Positions 36,512 to 45,048 of a stretch of DNA of 64,000 bases are shown piece by piece; position 1 is the stretch's first letter, and every line of letters begins with the position of its first letter. The position numbers were made by a program, and so were the translations under genes. The notes beneath the pieces are model-generated. The model was not told the origin of the DNA and did not search any database. It was given only the letters and a program-made list of their open reading frames with translations. The stretch comes from an uncultured Tateyamaria sp. (lineage in GTDB: Bacteria > Pseudomonadota > Alphaproteobacteria > Rhodobacterales > Rhodobacteraceae): assembly GCF_947497045.1 (NCBI RefSeq), contig NZ_CANMEU010000004.1:1-64000 (forward strand), read 5' to 3'.

Positions 36512-36570
36512 GCGGGGTCGGTGGGTGGGCGCCTTTCGCGACCGCGAAACAGTCCCACGCACCGCCCCGC
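36512..36570 (+). ncRNA. structured intergenic element, copy 2 (downstream of sdaA)
   Basis: GCGGGG-T-CGGTGGGTGGG pairs with CCCACGCACCGCCCCGC to give a stem of about 16 pairs with one bulge and one mismatch, closing on an inner hairpin TTTCGC-GACC-GCGAAA followed by CAGT. Core segments are shared with 18123-18177, and the inner stem differs by a compensatory C-G to G-C change. There is no T run, so an ordinary terminator is unlikely. Confidence 0.5.
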
Positions 36571-36654
36571 ACCCGTACGTTCTGACGCCAACCCGCATCA
36601 CGTCCGCAGCAACTCCCACATTGTGTTCGTACGATCCGCTGCTACCGTGCGGCA

Positions 36655-37608
36655 ATGACACAGGATCGTCCCTTCCTCGGCATCATGCTTATGCTGGGCT
36701 TTTGCACCGTGGCTCCGATGGGCGACGCGTTTGCAAAACTGTTGGGCGGGTCCATCCCGCTTGGGCAGTTGCTGTTTGTGCGCTTTGGCATTCAGGTCGT
36801 ACTGTTGATCCCGCTGATCTGGGTGACGGGACGGGCCTGGCGGATGCGGGGGCGGGTGTTATGGCTGACCCTGCTGCGCACGGTGCTGCACATCGTCGGC
36901 ATCGGGGCAATGTTCACGGCCCTCAAATTCCTGCCTCTGGCGGATGCCGTCGCCATCGCCTTTGTGATGCCCTTCATTATGATGCTCCTTGGCAAATACG
37001 TGCTGGACGAAGAGGTGGGCAGCCGCCGCCTTTGGGCCTGCGTGGTCGGGTTCGCAGGCACGCTGCTGGTGGTTCAGCCCAGCTTTGCCGAAGTCGGCTG
37101 GCCTGCCCTGCTGCCGCTGGCCGTGGCGATCAACTTTGCCTTCTTCATGCTGGTCACCCGGCAGATCGCGAAGGATACCGACCCCGTGGGTCTGCAAGCG
37201 GTCAGCGGGGTCATGGCGCTGGTGATCATGGGACCCATACTGTGGCTGACCCAAGGCGCTGACCTGCCCGCATTGCAACTCGTGGCGCTCGACACCTCGC
37301 TGCCCGCAGATCAGTGGACATCCCTGTTCACAATGCCCCTGTTCCAGCTGATCGCGATCGGGGTGCTTGGCACACTGGCGCATCTGCTGATGACATGGTC
37401 GCTGCGCTATGCGCCCTCGGCGACCCTTGCACCGATGCAATACCTCGAAATTCCGGTGGCCACGATCATCGGCCTTGCCATCTTTGGCGATCTGCCAAAT
37501 GGGCTGGCGGCCATCGGGATCTGCATCACGGTTGGGGCGGGTCTGTATATCGTGTTTCGCGAGCGGGCCATCGCGCAGCTTGAGGCACGCACGCCAGCGC
37601 CCGTATGA
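36655..37608 (+). CDS. EamA (DMT superfamily) transporter
   Basis: This 317-residue protein has about ten hydrophobic segments in two EamA repeats, the second starting near residue 150. The first repeat includes the GGSIPLGQLLFVRFG and PLADAVAIAFVMPF segments typical of roseobacter drug/metabolite exporters. The substrate is not predictable. Its last 83 bases overlap, on opposite strands, the end of the thiamine pyrophosphokinase gene. Confidence 0.88.
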   Translation: MTQDRPFLGIMLMLGFCTVAPMGDAFAKLLGGSIPLGQLLFVRFGIQVVLLIPLIWVTGRAWRMRGRVLWLTLLRTVLHIVGIGAMFTALKFLPLADAVAIAFVMPFIMMLLGKYVLDEEVGSRRLWACVVGFAGTLLVVQPSFAEVGWPALLPLAVAINFAFFMLVTRQIAKDTDPVGLQAVSGVMALVIMGPILWLTQGADLPALQLVALDTSLPADQWTSLFTMPLFQLIAIGVLGTLAHLLMTWSLRYAPSATLAPMQYLEIPVATIIGLAIFGDLPNGLAAIGICITVGAGLYIVFRERAIAQLEARTPAPV

Positions 37609-38245
37609 CCCCCGCCAGCCGCGCACGGGGCAGGATCACCAACATGCCGGGCGCATCCATCTGCAAGATCACCGGGCCTGTGGCCATATTCGACGTCCCG
37701 ATCCGCGTGGCAGGATCAAAGCGCAATCCCTTGATCGGCCAATGCAATCCCTCTGACACACCGCCCACCGGCCCAAGGGGAAACAAGGACACGGTATCCC
37801 CGTCCTCGGTCGGCAGCGTCACGTCAGACGGGCAAAGGAACGTGATTTCGCTCGGCCCCAGCACAAGACAAGGGCGCTCCGGGCGCGCGGCCAGCCCATG
37901 AAGAACGGCGAGGTGATGGTCAACACGGCCCCCCGTAAAACCGACGGCGACGACCACAGGGGCCTCGATGTGGCGCAGGGCCTTGTCGAAATCCGTACTG
38001 TCCTGTTCGCTGACCTTGATCTGACGGTCAGGCGGAATGCGGGCAAGGGTCTGGGGCGACACACTGTCAAAATCACCGATGATGGCCGCCAATGCGACGT
38101 CGGCCCTGTCCGCCAGCTCAGCACCTCCATCAGCCGCGACGCAAGTGGGGGCCAAGGCCACGGCGTCCATGACATCCGCGACAGACGCCTCACCGCCGCC
38201 CAACAGGGTGATAGGGTCAAAACTGTGAACAATCCGCTTGGTCAT
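37526..38245 (-). CDS. thiamine pyrophosphokinase (thiamine diphosphokinase)
   Basis: This 239-residue enzyme transfers pyrophosphate from ATP to thiamine. Family motifs are AADGGA (about 38), GDFDS (57-61), STDFDKAL and FTGGRVDHHLA, then the C-terminal thiamine-binding GTSNMATG and MLVILPRA. The tail of about 28 residues after this point is encoded antisense to the end of the EamA transporter gene; the family usually ends close to MLVILPR, so the tail is an unusual extension. Confidence 0.9.
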   Translation of the reverse strand: MTKRIVHSFDPITLLGGGEASVADVMDAVALAPTCVAADGGAELADRADVALAAIIGDFDSVSPQTLARIPPDRQIKVSEQDSTDFDKALRHIEAPVVVAVGFTGGRVDHHLAVLHGLAARPERPCLVLGPSEITFLCPSDVTLPTEDGDTVSLFPLGPVGGVSEGLHWPIKGLRFDPATRIGTSNMATGPVILQMDAPGMLVILPRARLAGVIRALACVPQAARWPARETRYTDPPQP

Positions 38246-38383
38246 GGGTTTTTAATGCATTTTTCGGAAACAGATCACAATGTCGCCGCGAAATGATACC
38301 CTCTTCGGCACAGATTCGGGCCGCTTTGGTCCGGCATTGCGCCCTATAGAAACCTCCGCAAATCGGCAGAGGACGAGCATCCG

Positions 38384-40495
38384 ATGATAAATAACAATAA
38401 GATTTTGACAGTCTCCTACGGCACGTTTTCGTGCACGCTGGAAGGCTTTGACGATAGTTTCGGCACGATGAAGGCGATTGCAGAATATTTCCGCGATCTG
38501 GCCTCTGATGATCGATATTTCGGGGCCGAGCCACCGCAACCCGACGCCGAAATGCTGGCGCGAATCGCCGAACGCGAGATTTCGCGCCGCGTTGAAGCAC
38601 GCGAAGACGAGGGCCGGATCGTACTGAGCGCGGGTGAGGCAGAGGTGGCCCAAGCGCCGCCCGCAGCCGTGCTTGCCCCTGTTGCCACACCCGAACCGGA
38701 GCAGGCCCCGGACATCGCCGAGGTCCAGGAAGCAGAAACTGAAACCACCGAGGACGCGATCGACGCCGACGTCGAGGAACCGGTTCAAGAGGACATCGTT
38801 GAAGCGGCCACGCCCGCCGTCGAAGAAATCACACCCGAGCCCGTGTTGTCCGACACGGTCATTGATGCCGATGACACCACTGACATCACCGACATCGAAG
38901 ATAGTGCCGAGGCATTCTTTGCCGATGTCACCGAAGACGCGGTCCCGGAGTTGCGTGCTCAAGACGCCAGCAATGCCGTGGAAAATGCCGCCGCCCTTGC
39001 GCCCGACAGCATCGCAGCCAAGCTGCAACGCATCCGTGCCGTGGTGTCTCAGCATCAGGACGATGAAGACGAGCACGCGATGTTCGAAGACGAGCACGCC
39101 GAAGACCTCGCACCGTCCCATGACGTGGATGACGCGATTGACGCGGACACAGACCAATCCGCCTTTGTCGCCGAAACGGCGCAGGCGATTGAGGCTGCGC
39201 AGTCGGATGAAGATACGGCTGAGGCGGATGTCGCTGATGAAGAAGGCGATAATGACATCTCGTCGATCCTCGCGCGTTTCGACACAGATGACGATGCCGT
39301 GGCTGAGCAATCTGACCTGCCGGACGATATCTTGTCCGAGGAAACAGAAGAGACATCGCAGGACGACGACGATGATCTGGATCTCGACTCGCTGGCCGCA
39401 TTGATGGCGCGCGATGCAGAGGACGAGGTGGACACCGCCGAGGATGACGAAAACCTGTTTGAGGACAGTGTTGAGGCTGCTGATACCGACGAAGACGCGG
39501 ACATGGCCGCACCCGCCGCGCGCCGCGCCCGTGTGATCAAGGTCAAACGCGCCGAAATCGACGCCGCCATTGCCAAAGGTCAGATCGAGGAAGTCGCAGA
39601 CGAAGACACGACCACCACCTCAACCTTGTCCGAGGATGAGGAAGCGGAATTGCTGGCCGAGCTTGCACAGGTCGAAGCGGAATTGCCCACCGACGCTCAG
39701 GACGCCACATTCGAAGATGACCTGGAAGATGATCTGACGGATGATGTTGCGGAAGACGTCATTGCAGAGGATGACATCGCAAAGGACGGCATCGCCGAAG
39801 ACATCGAAGTCGCAGCCGAGGCAGAGGCAGAAGACACCAAAGTCAACGACGATGATGTCTCGCGTCTGATGGCCGAAGCGGACAACCAGATGGACGAGCC
39901 CGAAGGCTCAAGCCGCCGCAACGCCTTTGCCCATCTCAAAGCTGCTGTGGCCGCCAAAAAGGCGGATGCCGGGATTGGCAGCAAGGACGACGAGGAAGAA
40001 GGGGCGTTCCGCTCTGATCTGGCCTCGGTGGTCAAACCCCGCCGGCCCACCGCACCCAGCACCCGCGGCGAACGGCCTTCTGCCGAACGTCCCGCCCCTC
40101 TGAAACTCGTGGCGGAACAGCGCGTCGATGTTGAGACCGCACCCAAAGGCCCCGTGCGCCCACGCCGCGTCGCCGCCGTGCAAGAGGTGACCCACGACAC
40201 CGAGGACGAAGGCAACTTTGCCGACTACGCCTCGGACATGGGCGCACACACCCTGCCCGACCTGCTTGAGGCGGCGGCAAGCTACCTCAGCTTTGTCGAG
40301 GGTCGCGACCAATTCTCGCGTCCCCAGTTGATGAGCAAGGTGCGTCAGGTCGAGGAACGCGATTTCAGCCGCGAAGACGGGCTGCGCTCGTTCGGTCAAC
40401 TGCTCCGGGCCGGCAAGATCGAAAAGATCAAAGGGGGCCGCTTTACCGTGACAGGTGATATCGGCTACCGCCCTGATCAACGCGCCGCTGGCTGA
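38384..40495 (+). CDS. large acidic protein with conserved ends and D/E-rich centre
   Basis: This is a 703-residue protein I do not recognise by function. The N-terminal 65 residues (ILTVSYGTFSCTLEGFDD, then FRDLASDDRYFGAEPP) and the C-terminal 80 (HTLPDLLEAAASYLSFVEG to the end, with GRFTVTGDIGYRP) look like folded conserved domains; the latter could be a winged helix (FSREDGLRSFGQLLRAGKI). Between them lies an extremely Asp/Glu/Ala-rich low-complexity region of about 500 residues with a small basic island ARRARVIKVKR. There is no signal peptide or membrane segment. It is transcribed alone and ends in a strong terminator. Such proteins are, from memory, common in this bacterial family and sometimes misnamed; a nucleic-acid mimic or scaffold role is speculation. 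Confidence 0.75.
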   Translation: MINNNKILTVSYGTFSCTLEGFDDSFGTMKAIAEYFRDLASDDRYFGAEPPQPDAEMLARIAEREISRRVEAREDEGRIVLSAGEAEVAQAPPAAVLAPVATPEPEQAPDIAEVQEAETETTEDAIDADVEEPVQEDIVEAATPAVEEITPEPVLSDTVIDADDTTDITDIEDSAEAFFADVTEDAVPELRAQDASNAVENAAALAPDSIAAKLQRIRAVVSQHQDDEDEHAMFEDEHAEDLAPSHDVDDAIDADTDQSAFVAETAQAIEAAQSDEDTAEADVADEEGDNDISSILARFDTDDDAVAEQSDLPDDILSEETEETSQDDDDDLDLDSLAALMARDAEDEVDTAEDDENLFEDSVEAADTDEDADMAAPAARRARVIKVKRAEIDAAIAKGQIEEVADEDTTTTSTLSEDEEAELLAELAQVEAELPTDAQDATFEDDLEDDLTDDVAEDVIAEDDIAKDGIAEDIEVAAEAEAEDTKVNDDDVSRLMAEADNQMDEPEGSSRRNAFAHLKAAVAAKKADAGIGSKDDEEEGAFRSDLASVVKPRRPTAPSTRGERPSAERPAPLKLVAEQRVDVETAPKGPVRPRRVAAVQEVTHDTEDEGNFADYASDMGAHTLPDLLEAAASYLSFVEGRDQFSRPQLMSKVRQVEERDFSREDGLRSFGQLLRAGKIEKIKGGRFTVTGDIGYRPDQRAAG

Positions 40496-40517
40496 CCCAG
40501 GCCACCGCGAGAACCAC

Positions 40518-40550
40518 AAAAAAGGCGCTCTTGTCGGAGCGCCTTTTTTT
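40518..40550. terminator. bidirectional rho-independent terminator
   Basis: AAAAAAGGCGCTC-TTGTCG-GAGCGCCTTTTTTT forms a 7-bp GC stem extended by A-T pairs and ends in seven T. It follows the acidic protein gene by 22 bases and sits 17 bases before the GNAT start. Confidence 0.92.
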
Positions 40551-40566
40551 ATGCTCTGTGACCGGC

Positions 40567-41115
40567 ATGGCATTTCCTGATCAACCCACTCTGACAGGCC
40601 CGACGCTGCGTCTGCGCCCGCTGAGTGTTGACGACCACGCAGCCCTCGCCGCAGCCGCCAGCGACCCGGCGATCTGGGCCGGCCATCCCGCACGGGATCG
40701 TCACAAGCCAGACGTCTTTACCCCCTATTTCGACATGTTGCTTGATGCGGGCGGCACCCTTGTGATCACGGAAGGGGGTAGCGGTGCGGTAATCGGCTGC
40801 TCACGCTACTACCCCGCCCCCGAAGGTGCAGGCGAAATCGGGATCGGCTTCACTTTTCTGACCACCGCGCATTGGGGTGGCACCACCAACCGCGAACTTA
40901 AGACCCTGATGCTGGACCACGCATTTCGCCACGTGGACCGCCTGTGGTTCCACATCGGCCCCAGCAACATCCGCTCGCAAAAAGCGACGGCCAAACTGGG
41001 CGCAAAATACATCGAAACGCGTGAACGCTCCCTCGGTAAATCACCGGGGATGTGGATGTGCTACGCGTTGGAAAAATCAGTGTGGCAGGCTGCTCAGGCG
41101 TCAGGATCAGGCTGA
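40567..41115 (+). CDS. GNAT family N-acetyltransferase (RimJ/RimL type)
   Basis: This encodes 182 residues from ATG 40567; the frame can be read back to 40531 but that lies inside the terminator hairpin. It opens with the LTGPTLRLRPLSVDDHAAL pattern of ribosomal-protein-type acetyltransferases and has the acetyl-CoA binding region near GTTNRELKTLMLDHAF and a conserved IRSQKATAKLGAKY. The substrate is unknown. Its 3' end overlaps the converging DUF2842 gene by 22 bases. Confidence 0.87.
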   Translation: MAFPDQPTLTGPTLRLRPLSVDDHAALAAAASDPAIWAGHPARDRHKPDVFTPYFDMLLDAGGTLVITEGGSGAVIGCSRYYPAPEGAGEIGIGFTFLTTAHWGGTTNRELKTLMLDHAFRHVDRLWFHIGPSNIRSQKATAKLGAKYIETRERSLGKSPGMWMCYALEKSVWQAAQASGSG

Positions 41116-41309
41116 CCGATCCCCTTGAACACCGCTTTCAGCGGAAAGGCCCAGATCACCCCGAGGATGATGTAGATCAACAACTCAACCAGAAAGCCGG
41201 GCCGCTCGAACCAGCCCACGACCGTCACGGCCACCACGATGTAAAGCGGCACGCCCAGCATCAGAATTGCCAAAGCCAGCCGCTTTCGGGTCTTGTACGA
41301 CAGTGCCAT
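41094..41309 (-). CDS. DUF2842 small membrane protein
   Basis: This encodes 71 residues from ATG 41309 (ALSYKTRKRLALAILMLG). Two membrane segments (about 11-30 and 40-58) with a positively charged start fit DUF2842, a family of unknown function usual next to purA in this group. It lies 10 bases downstream of purA on the same strand. Confidence 0.85.
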   Translation of the reverse strand: MALSYKTRKRLALAILMLGVPLYIVVAVTVVGWFERPGFLVELLIYIILGVIWAFPLKAVFKGIGQPDPDA

Positions 41310-41319
41310 GTGCACCCCT

Positions 41320-42612
41320 TCAGTCCGCAAATGGGTCCCGGACGAGAATGGTGTCCTCCCGCTCGGGTGAGGTGGAAAGTAGGGCAACGGGGCAGTCGAT
41401 CAACTCTTCGACGCGGCGCACATATTTGATCGCATTGGCAGGCAATTCGGCCCAACTGCGCGCGCCTTCGGTGGATTCCGACCAGCCGGGCATCTCTTCG
41501 TAGACGGGAGTGCAGCGGGCCTGCTGATCGGCGGCTGTGGGCAGATAGTCCAACTGCTTGCCGTCCAATTCATAGCCGACACAAATCTTGAGGGTCTCGA
41601 ACCCATCCAGCACATCAAGCTTGGTCAGCGAAATGCCGTTCACCCCGCTGGTCGCGCAGGTTTGGCGCACAAGGCAGGCATCAAACCAGCCGCAACGACG
41701 CTTGCGCCCCGTGGTGGTGCCGAACTCATGGCCACGCTCGCCAAGGCGCTGGCCGTCCGCATCCTCAAGCTCGGTCGGGAATGGCCCTTCGCCGACACGG
41801 GTAGTGTAGGCTTTGACGATGCCCAGCACGAAATCAATTGCGCCGGGACCGACCCCGACACCGGTGGCCGCCTGCCCTGCAATCACGTTGGAGGACGTCA
41901 CAAAGGGGTATGTGCCAAAATCAATATCCAGCAATGCCCCCTGTGCGCCCTCAAACAGGATACGCTTGCCCGCTTTGCGCGCCTCGGTCATCACCTTCCA
42001 CACGGGGGCGGCATATTCGAGGATGGCGGGTGCCACCTCTTTCAACCTGGCGATCAGGCCATCGCGGTCGACAGGGTCCAGCCCCAGACCGCGACGCAAG
42101 GCGTCGTGGTGGATCAACGCGCGATCCACCCGCAATTCAAGCGTTGCCGTGTCCGCCAGATCCGCCACACGCACGACACGGCGGCCCACTTTGTCCTCAT
42201 AAGCGGGCCCAATGCCGCGGCCCGTCGTGCCGATCTTGGCGACGGAATTCTGGGATTCGCGAGCCCGGTCCAACTCACCATGAATGGGCAGGATCAGCGG
42301 CGTATTTTCGGCAATCATCAAGGTTTTGGGCGAGATATCAACGCCTTGACCGCGCAGCGTTTCAATCTCCGAGATCAGGTGCCAGGGATCAAGCACCACA
42401 CCGTTGCCAATCACGCTCAGCTTGCCGCCGCGCACGACCCCTGATGGCAGCGCATGCAGCTTGTAGACGGCCCCGTCAATGACCAGCGTGTGACCGGCAT
42501 TGTGGCCCCCCTGAAAGCGCGCGATCACATCGGCGCGTTCGCTCAGCCAATCGACAATCTTGCCCTTGCCCTCGTCGCCCCACTGCGCGCCGACAACCAC
42601 CACATTGGCCAT
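41320..42612 (-). CDS. purA: adenylosuccinate synthetase
   Basis: This encodes 430 residues from ATG 42612, which opens [18 protein letters not shown], the P-loop-like signature of PurA. Further motifs are [26 protein letters not shown] (in parts: [14 protein letters not shown]) and [10 protein letters not shown]. It makes adenylosuccinate from IMP, aspartate and GTP in AMP synthesis. The open frame extends to 42789 but lacks family similarity there and includes a dispersed repeat. Confidence 0.97.
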   Translation of the reverse strand: MANVVVVGAQWGDEGKGKIVDWLSERADVIARFQGGHNAGHTLVIDGAVYKLHALPSGVVRGGKLSVIGNGVVLDPWHLISEIETLRGQGVDISPKTLMIAENTPLILPIHGELDRARESQNSVAKIGTTGRGIGPAYEDKVGRRVVRVADLADTATLELRVDRALIHHDALRRGLGLDPVDRDGLIARLKEVAPAILEYAAPVWKVMTEARKAGKRILFEGAQGALLDIDFGTYPFVTSSNVIAGQAATGVGVGPGAIDFVLGIVKAYTTRVGEGPFPTELEDADGQRLGERGHEFGTTTGRKRRCGWFDACLVRQTCATSGVNGISLTKLDVLDGFETLKICVGYELDGKQLDYLPTAADQQARCTPVYEEMPGWSESTEGARSWAELPANAIKYVRRVEELIDCPVALLSTSPEREDTILVRDPFAD

Positions 42613-42696
42613 GCTGATCCCTTTCATGCAAACCCGCGCCCGTATAGCGAGGCTGTGCGGCATGCGAAACCGGTATCTGACGCAAAGCCCGCGCGC

Positions 42697-42733
42697 ATGT
42701 TTCTTTTGACCAAAAATACCGCCGCCGGAGGCA
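42697..42733 (-). repeat. dispersed intergenic repeat, tail-only copy
   Basis: On the minus strand GCCTCCGGCGGCGG, TATTTTTGGTC, AAAAGAAACATG matches the tail of the element described at 43221-43277. It lies upstream of purA. Confidence 0.45.
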
Positions 42734-42800
42734 TCCCGCAGTTGCAACACACCCGACTTCGCGGCATGAGCACGCCCATAACAACGCACGGATCACCGAT

Positions 42801-43196
42801 ATGGGCTTTCTCTGGCGCTGGCTGTTTGCCTTTGGGCTGTTGGCCGCAACCTACAATCCAACACCCTACAATTATGTGGCGTGGATCCGAGACTTCGGTC
42901 AGCGAAACCTGTCGATCGCGGTGCTGGCGGGGCTGCTCTTGCTGATTGGATACATCATCTACCTGCGCGCCACGCTGCGCTCGATTGGCGGGTTCGGCAT
43001 GACCCTTGTGCTGGCCGTGGTCGGGGCGGGCCTGTGGGTGCTTTATGATCTGGGCGTGCTCAAGCTCGACAATCCCGGGCTAAACGTGTGGTTGGCACTC
43101 TTGGCGCTGTCTCTTGTCCTTGGGGTTGGTCTGAGTTGGAGCCATGTGCGCCGCTATCTGTCGGGTCAGGCAGATATGGACGACGTGGACGAGTAA
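42801..43196 (+). CDS. DUF6524-like membrane protein
   Basis: This is a 131-residue protein with four hydrophobic segments. The opening GFLWRWLFAFGLLAATYNPTPYNY recalls the DUF6524 family of proteobacterial membrane proteins (key part YNPTPYNYV). There is a short acidic cytoplasmic tail ending DMDDVDE. Function is unknown. It is divergent from purA. Confidence 0.72.
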   Translation: MGFLWRWLFAFGLLAATYNPTPYNYVAWIRDFGQRNLSIAVLAGLLLLIGYIIYLRATLRSIGGFGMTLVLAVVGAGLWVLYDLGVLKLDNPGLNVWLALLALSLVLGVGLSWSHVRRYLSGQADMDDVDE

Positions 43197-43220
43197 GACG
43201 CGCCATATCACGGCCTAAGT

Positions 43221-43277
43221 AGGGGCGCTGCCCCCGGCCTGCGGCCTCCCCCGGCATATTTGTTGAACAATGAACGG
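43221..43277 (+). repeat. dispersed intergenic repeat, full copy
   Basis: It has three parts: hairpin GGGGCGCTGCCCC, hairpin GGCCTGCGGCC, then CTCCCCCGGCATATTTG followed by TTGAACAATGAACGG. The same order occurs on the minus strand at 61313-61370, and the tail alone recurs at 42697, 55196 and 58687. It lies between the DUF6524-like gene and the nitrile hydratase operon, where converging transcripts meet. Confidence 0.6.
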
Positions 43278-43288
43278 CAAGGTGTCTT

Positions 43289-43597
43289 TCAGTCCAGCGT
43301 GACGGGTTGGCCGTGGGGTGTGGCCAGATAGGCCGCCTTCCATGCCGCGTGCGCTTCGCTCACCTTGTCTGGCGACGCCGCCCCCAATTCGGCAAGATAG
43401 GCTTCAAGCGTTTCCAGCCATGCAGCAAAATAGTCATCGCCCCCATTGAGGTCTTTGCTGAGCCCGTGCGTCTTGAGTGTGGCCCCGAGCCGCGCGGCCC
43501 AGTCCGGCCATGCGAAGACGCCCGCCTCATTCAGATGCACCGTCAGGGCAAAGACCTGCGCATGCCAGGGGGCCTCAAATACGGGCTCGGGGATCAT
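43289..43597 (-). CDS. nitrile hydratase accessory protein
   Basis: This encodes 102 residues from ATG 43597, which overlaps the beta-subunit stop (ATGA). The pattern FEAPWHAQVFALTVHLNEAG followed by WAARLGATL matches the small activator proteins encoded after nitrile hydratase beta subunits (P14K-like; key part WHAQVFALTVHL). It is thought to help load cobalt into the alpha subunit. It is the last gene of the three-gene operon. Confidence 0.85.
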   Translation of the reverse strand: MIPEPVFEAPWHAQVFALTVHLNEAGVFAWPDWAARLGATLKTHGLSKDLNGGDDYFAAWLETLEAYLAELGAASPDKVSEAHAAWKAAYLATPHGQPVTLD

Positions 43598-44268
43598 GCG
43601 GGAGCCAGATAGCTGTCCCACAGATCAAGGATTACCTCGTCCTGGGGATGTTCGGGATGCGCCCAGATATCAACCGCGCGCACAGCCACCGCATAAAGCG
43701 GCTCGGGGGCCTCGCCCAAGCGGTGCGCGTTGCTGTCGGGCAAGACGTGGCTGCCATGCATCCGCACGATGGTCCCCTTGGCCCCTGCCGCGTATCCGGG
43801 CAAGCGGGTGTGGCCACCGGGCACGGTTACGTTTTCGGCCAGCGCTCTGATCTGGACAGTATCGCCGGGCACAAACCGCGCAGGCACCGTGCTTGGTCGA
43901 TCCGCAGGGCCTCCTTTTGCCAACATGGCCGCAACCGCATCGCGTTTCAGCCGTTTGGCGGCCAAGGGGCTGTCCCCCAATGCCTTGCCTTGCGCCAACT
44001 CGTCAGCACTCAGCGCGCCCCTTTCCACCAGCAAATCAGCCAGCGCCGCCATCCACTTTTCGTAATAGGAAAACCGCGCATAATCCATCGGGGCCAGCGA
44101 CTCGCGGGCATGGCGCGACACATCGATGTTCCACAGACCAAGCGTGCCGCACGCAACGGTCACGGCCAATGCACGGGGATGCCAGTCGGCGTGGAATATC
44201 TCGCCCTCGGGTTCGGGCACCACGGCCCCGTCGCCAAAGCGTCCGCCCATATCATGCACCCGGCTCAT
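43594..44268 (-). CDS. nthB: nitrile hydratase beta subunit
   Basis: This 224-residue subunit starts SRVHDMGGRFGDGAVVPE, the conserved beta-subunit opening (VHDMGG), and has FHADWHPRALAVTVACG and the C-terminal SH3-like barrel with FVPGDTVQIRAL. It pairs with the alpha subunit to form the enzyme that hydrates nitriles to amides. Its ATG overlaps the alpha stop by 4 bases. Confidence 0.92.
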   Translation of the reverse strand: MSRVHDMGGRFGDGAVVPEPEGEIFHADWHPRALAVTVACGTLGLWNIDVSRHARESLAPMDYARFSYYEKWMAALADLLVERGALSADELAQGKALGDSPLAAKRLKRDAVAAMLAKGGPADRPSTVPARFVPGDTVQIRALAENVTVPGGHTRLPGYAAGAKGTIVRMHGSHVLPDSNAHRLGEAPEPLYAVAVRAVDIWAHPEHPQDEVILDLWDSYLAPA

Positions 44269-44882
44269 GGAGTGCCCGCCAGCGCGCAGCCGATCATCGC
44301 ATCGCGCGAGACCAAATCCATCAGACCCGCCTCATCCAGCCCCTCAGCCCCTTCGGGCCGCATGGGCAACACCAGATAGCGCACCTCGGCTGTCGAATCC
44401 CAGACCCGCACGGCGGTGTCCTCGGGCAGAGTCACTCCGAAATCGGCAAGCACCTTGCGCGGTTCGCGCACGGCCCGCGCCCTGTAGGCGTCGGACTTGT
44501 ACCATCCCGGCGGAATGCCAAGCAGCGGCCACGGGTAACAGGAACACAAGGTACACACGACCATGTTGTGCACCTGCGCCGTGTTTTCGACCACCACCAT
44601 ATGTTCGCCCTGGCGGCCGTAATATCCCATCTCGGACACGACGGCATCCGCGTCTGCCAGCAGCGCCGCCTTGAAGTCCGGGTCCGTCCAGGCGCGCGCC
44701 ACCACATGAGCACCGTTGTGCGGCCCGATCTGGTTTTCATAGGTGTCGATGATTTCGTCCAGCGCGGCGGGATCGATCAGCCCCTTCTGCGTCAGGATGG
44801 TTTCAAGCGCCTTGACCCGCAACGCAGGGTCGGACGGCAACAGGCTGTGCGGGTGAGCGTGGTCAGAATGGTCATGGGGCAT
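44265..44882 (-). CDS. nthA: nitrile hydratase alpha subunit, cobalt type
   Basis: This encodes 205 residues from ATG 44882 (MPHDHSDHAHPH, a His-rich start). The metal centre is VCTLCSC; Thr in the third place is the mark of the cobalt type, as iron enzymes have Ser (CSLCSC). The Cys residues are oxidised in the mature enzyme. It heads the alpha-beta-accessory operon, in which each gene overlaps the next by 4 bases. No amidase gene is adjacent. The long open frame to 45434 runs through secG and is not used. Confidence 0.94.
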   Translation of the reverse strand: MPHDHSDHAHPHSLLPSDPALRVKALETILTQKGLIDPAALDEIIDTYENQIGPHNGAHVVARAWTDPDFKAALLADADAVVSEMGYYGRQGEHMVVVENTAQVHNMVVCTLCSCYPWPLLGIPPGWYKSDAYRARAVREPRKVLADFGVTLPEDTAVRVWDSTAEVRYLVLPMRPEGAEGLDEAGLMDLVSRDAMIGCALAGTP

Positions 44883-44982
44883 AGTGCCAACTTTGCGGCA
44901 GTCGAACCCAAATATCCACCCGTTTTTGCACGCACCCCGACCGACCATATCCAGCCGCACGGGCCCACAGGCAAAAGGCGAC

Positions 44983-45011
44983 TTGCGGGAGGGGGCGATC
45001 TTGCATAGATA
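44983..45011 (+). promoter_or_regulatory. candidate sigma-70 promoter for secG
   Basis: TTGCGG (44983-44988) and TAGATA (45006-45011) are separated by 17 bases, 38 bases before the secG ATG. This is a good fit to the housekeeping consensus, judged by eye only. Confidence 0.4.
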
Positions 45012-45048
45012 CCGCCCATCGCGCAGCTTGAAAGGGCAATTCCCCCAC

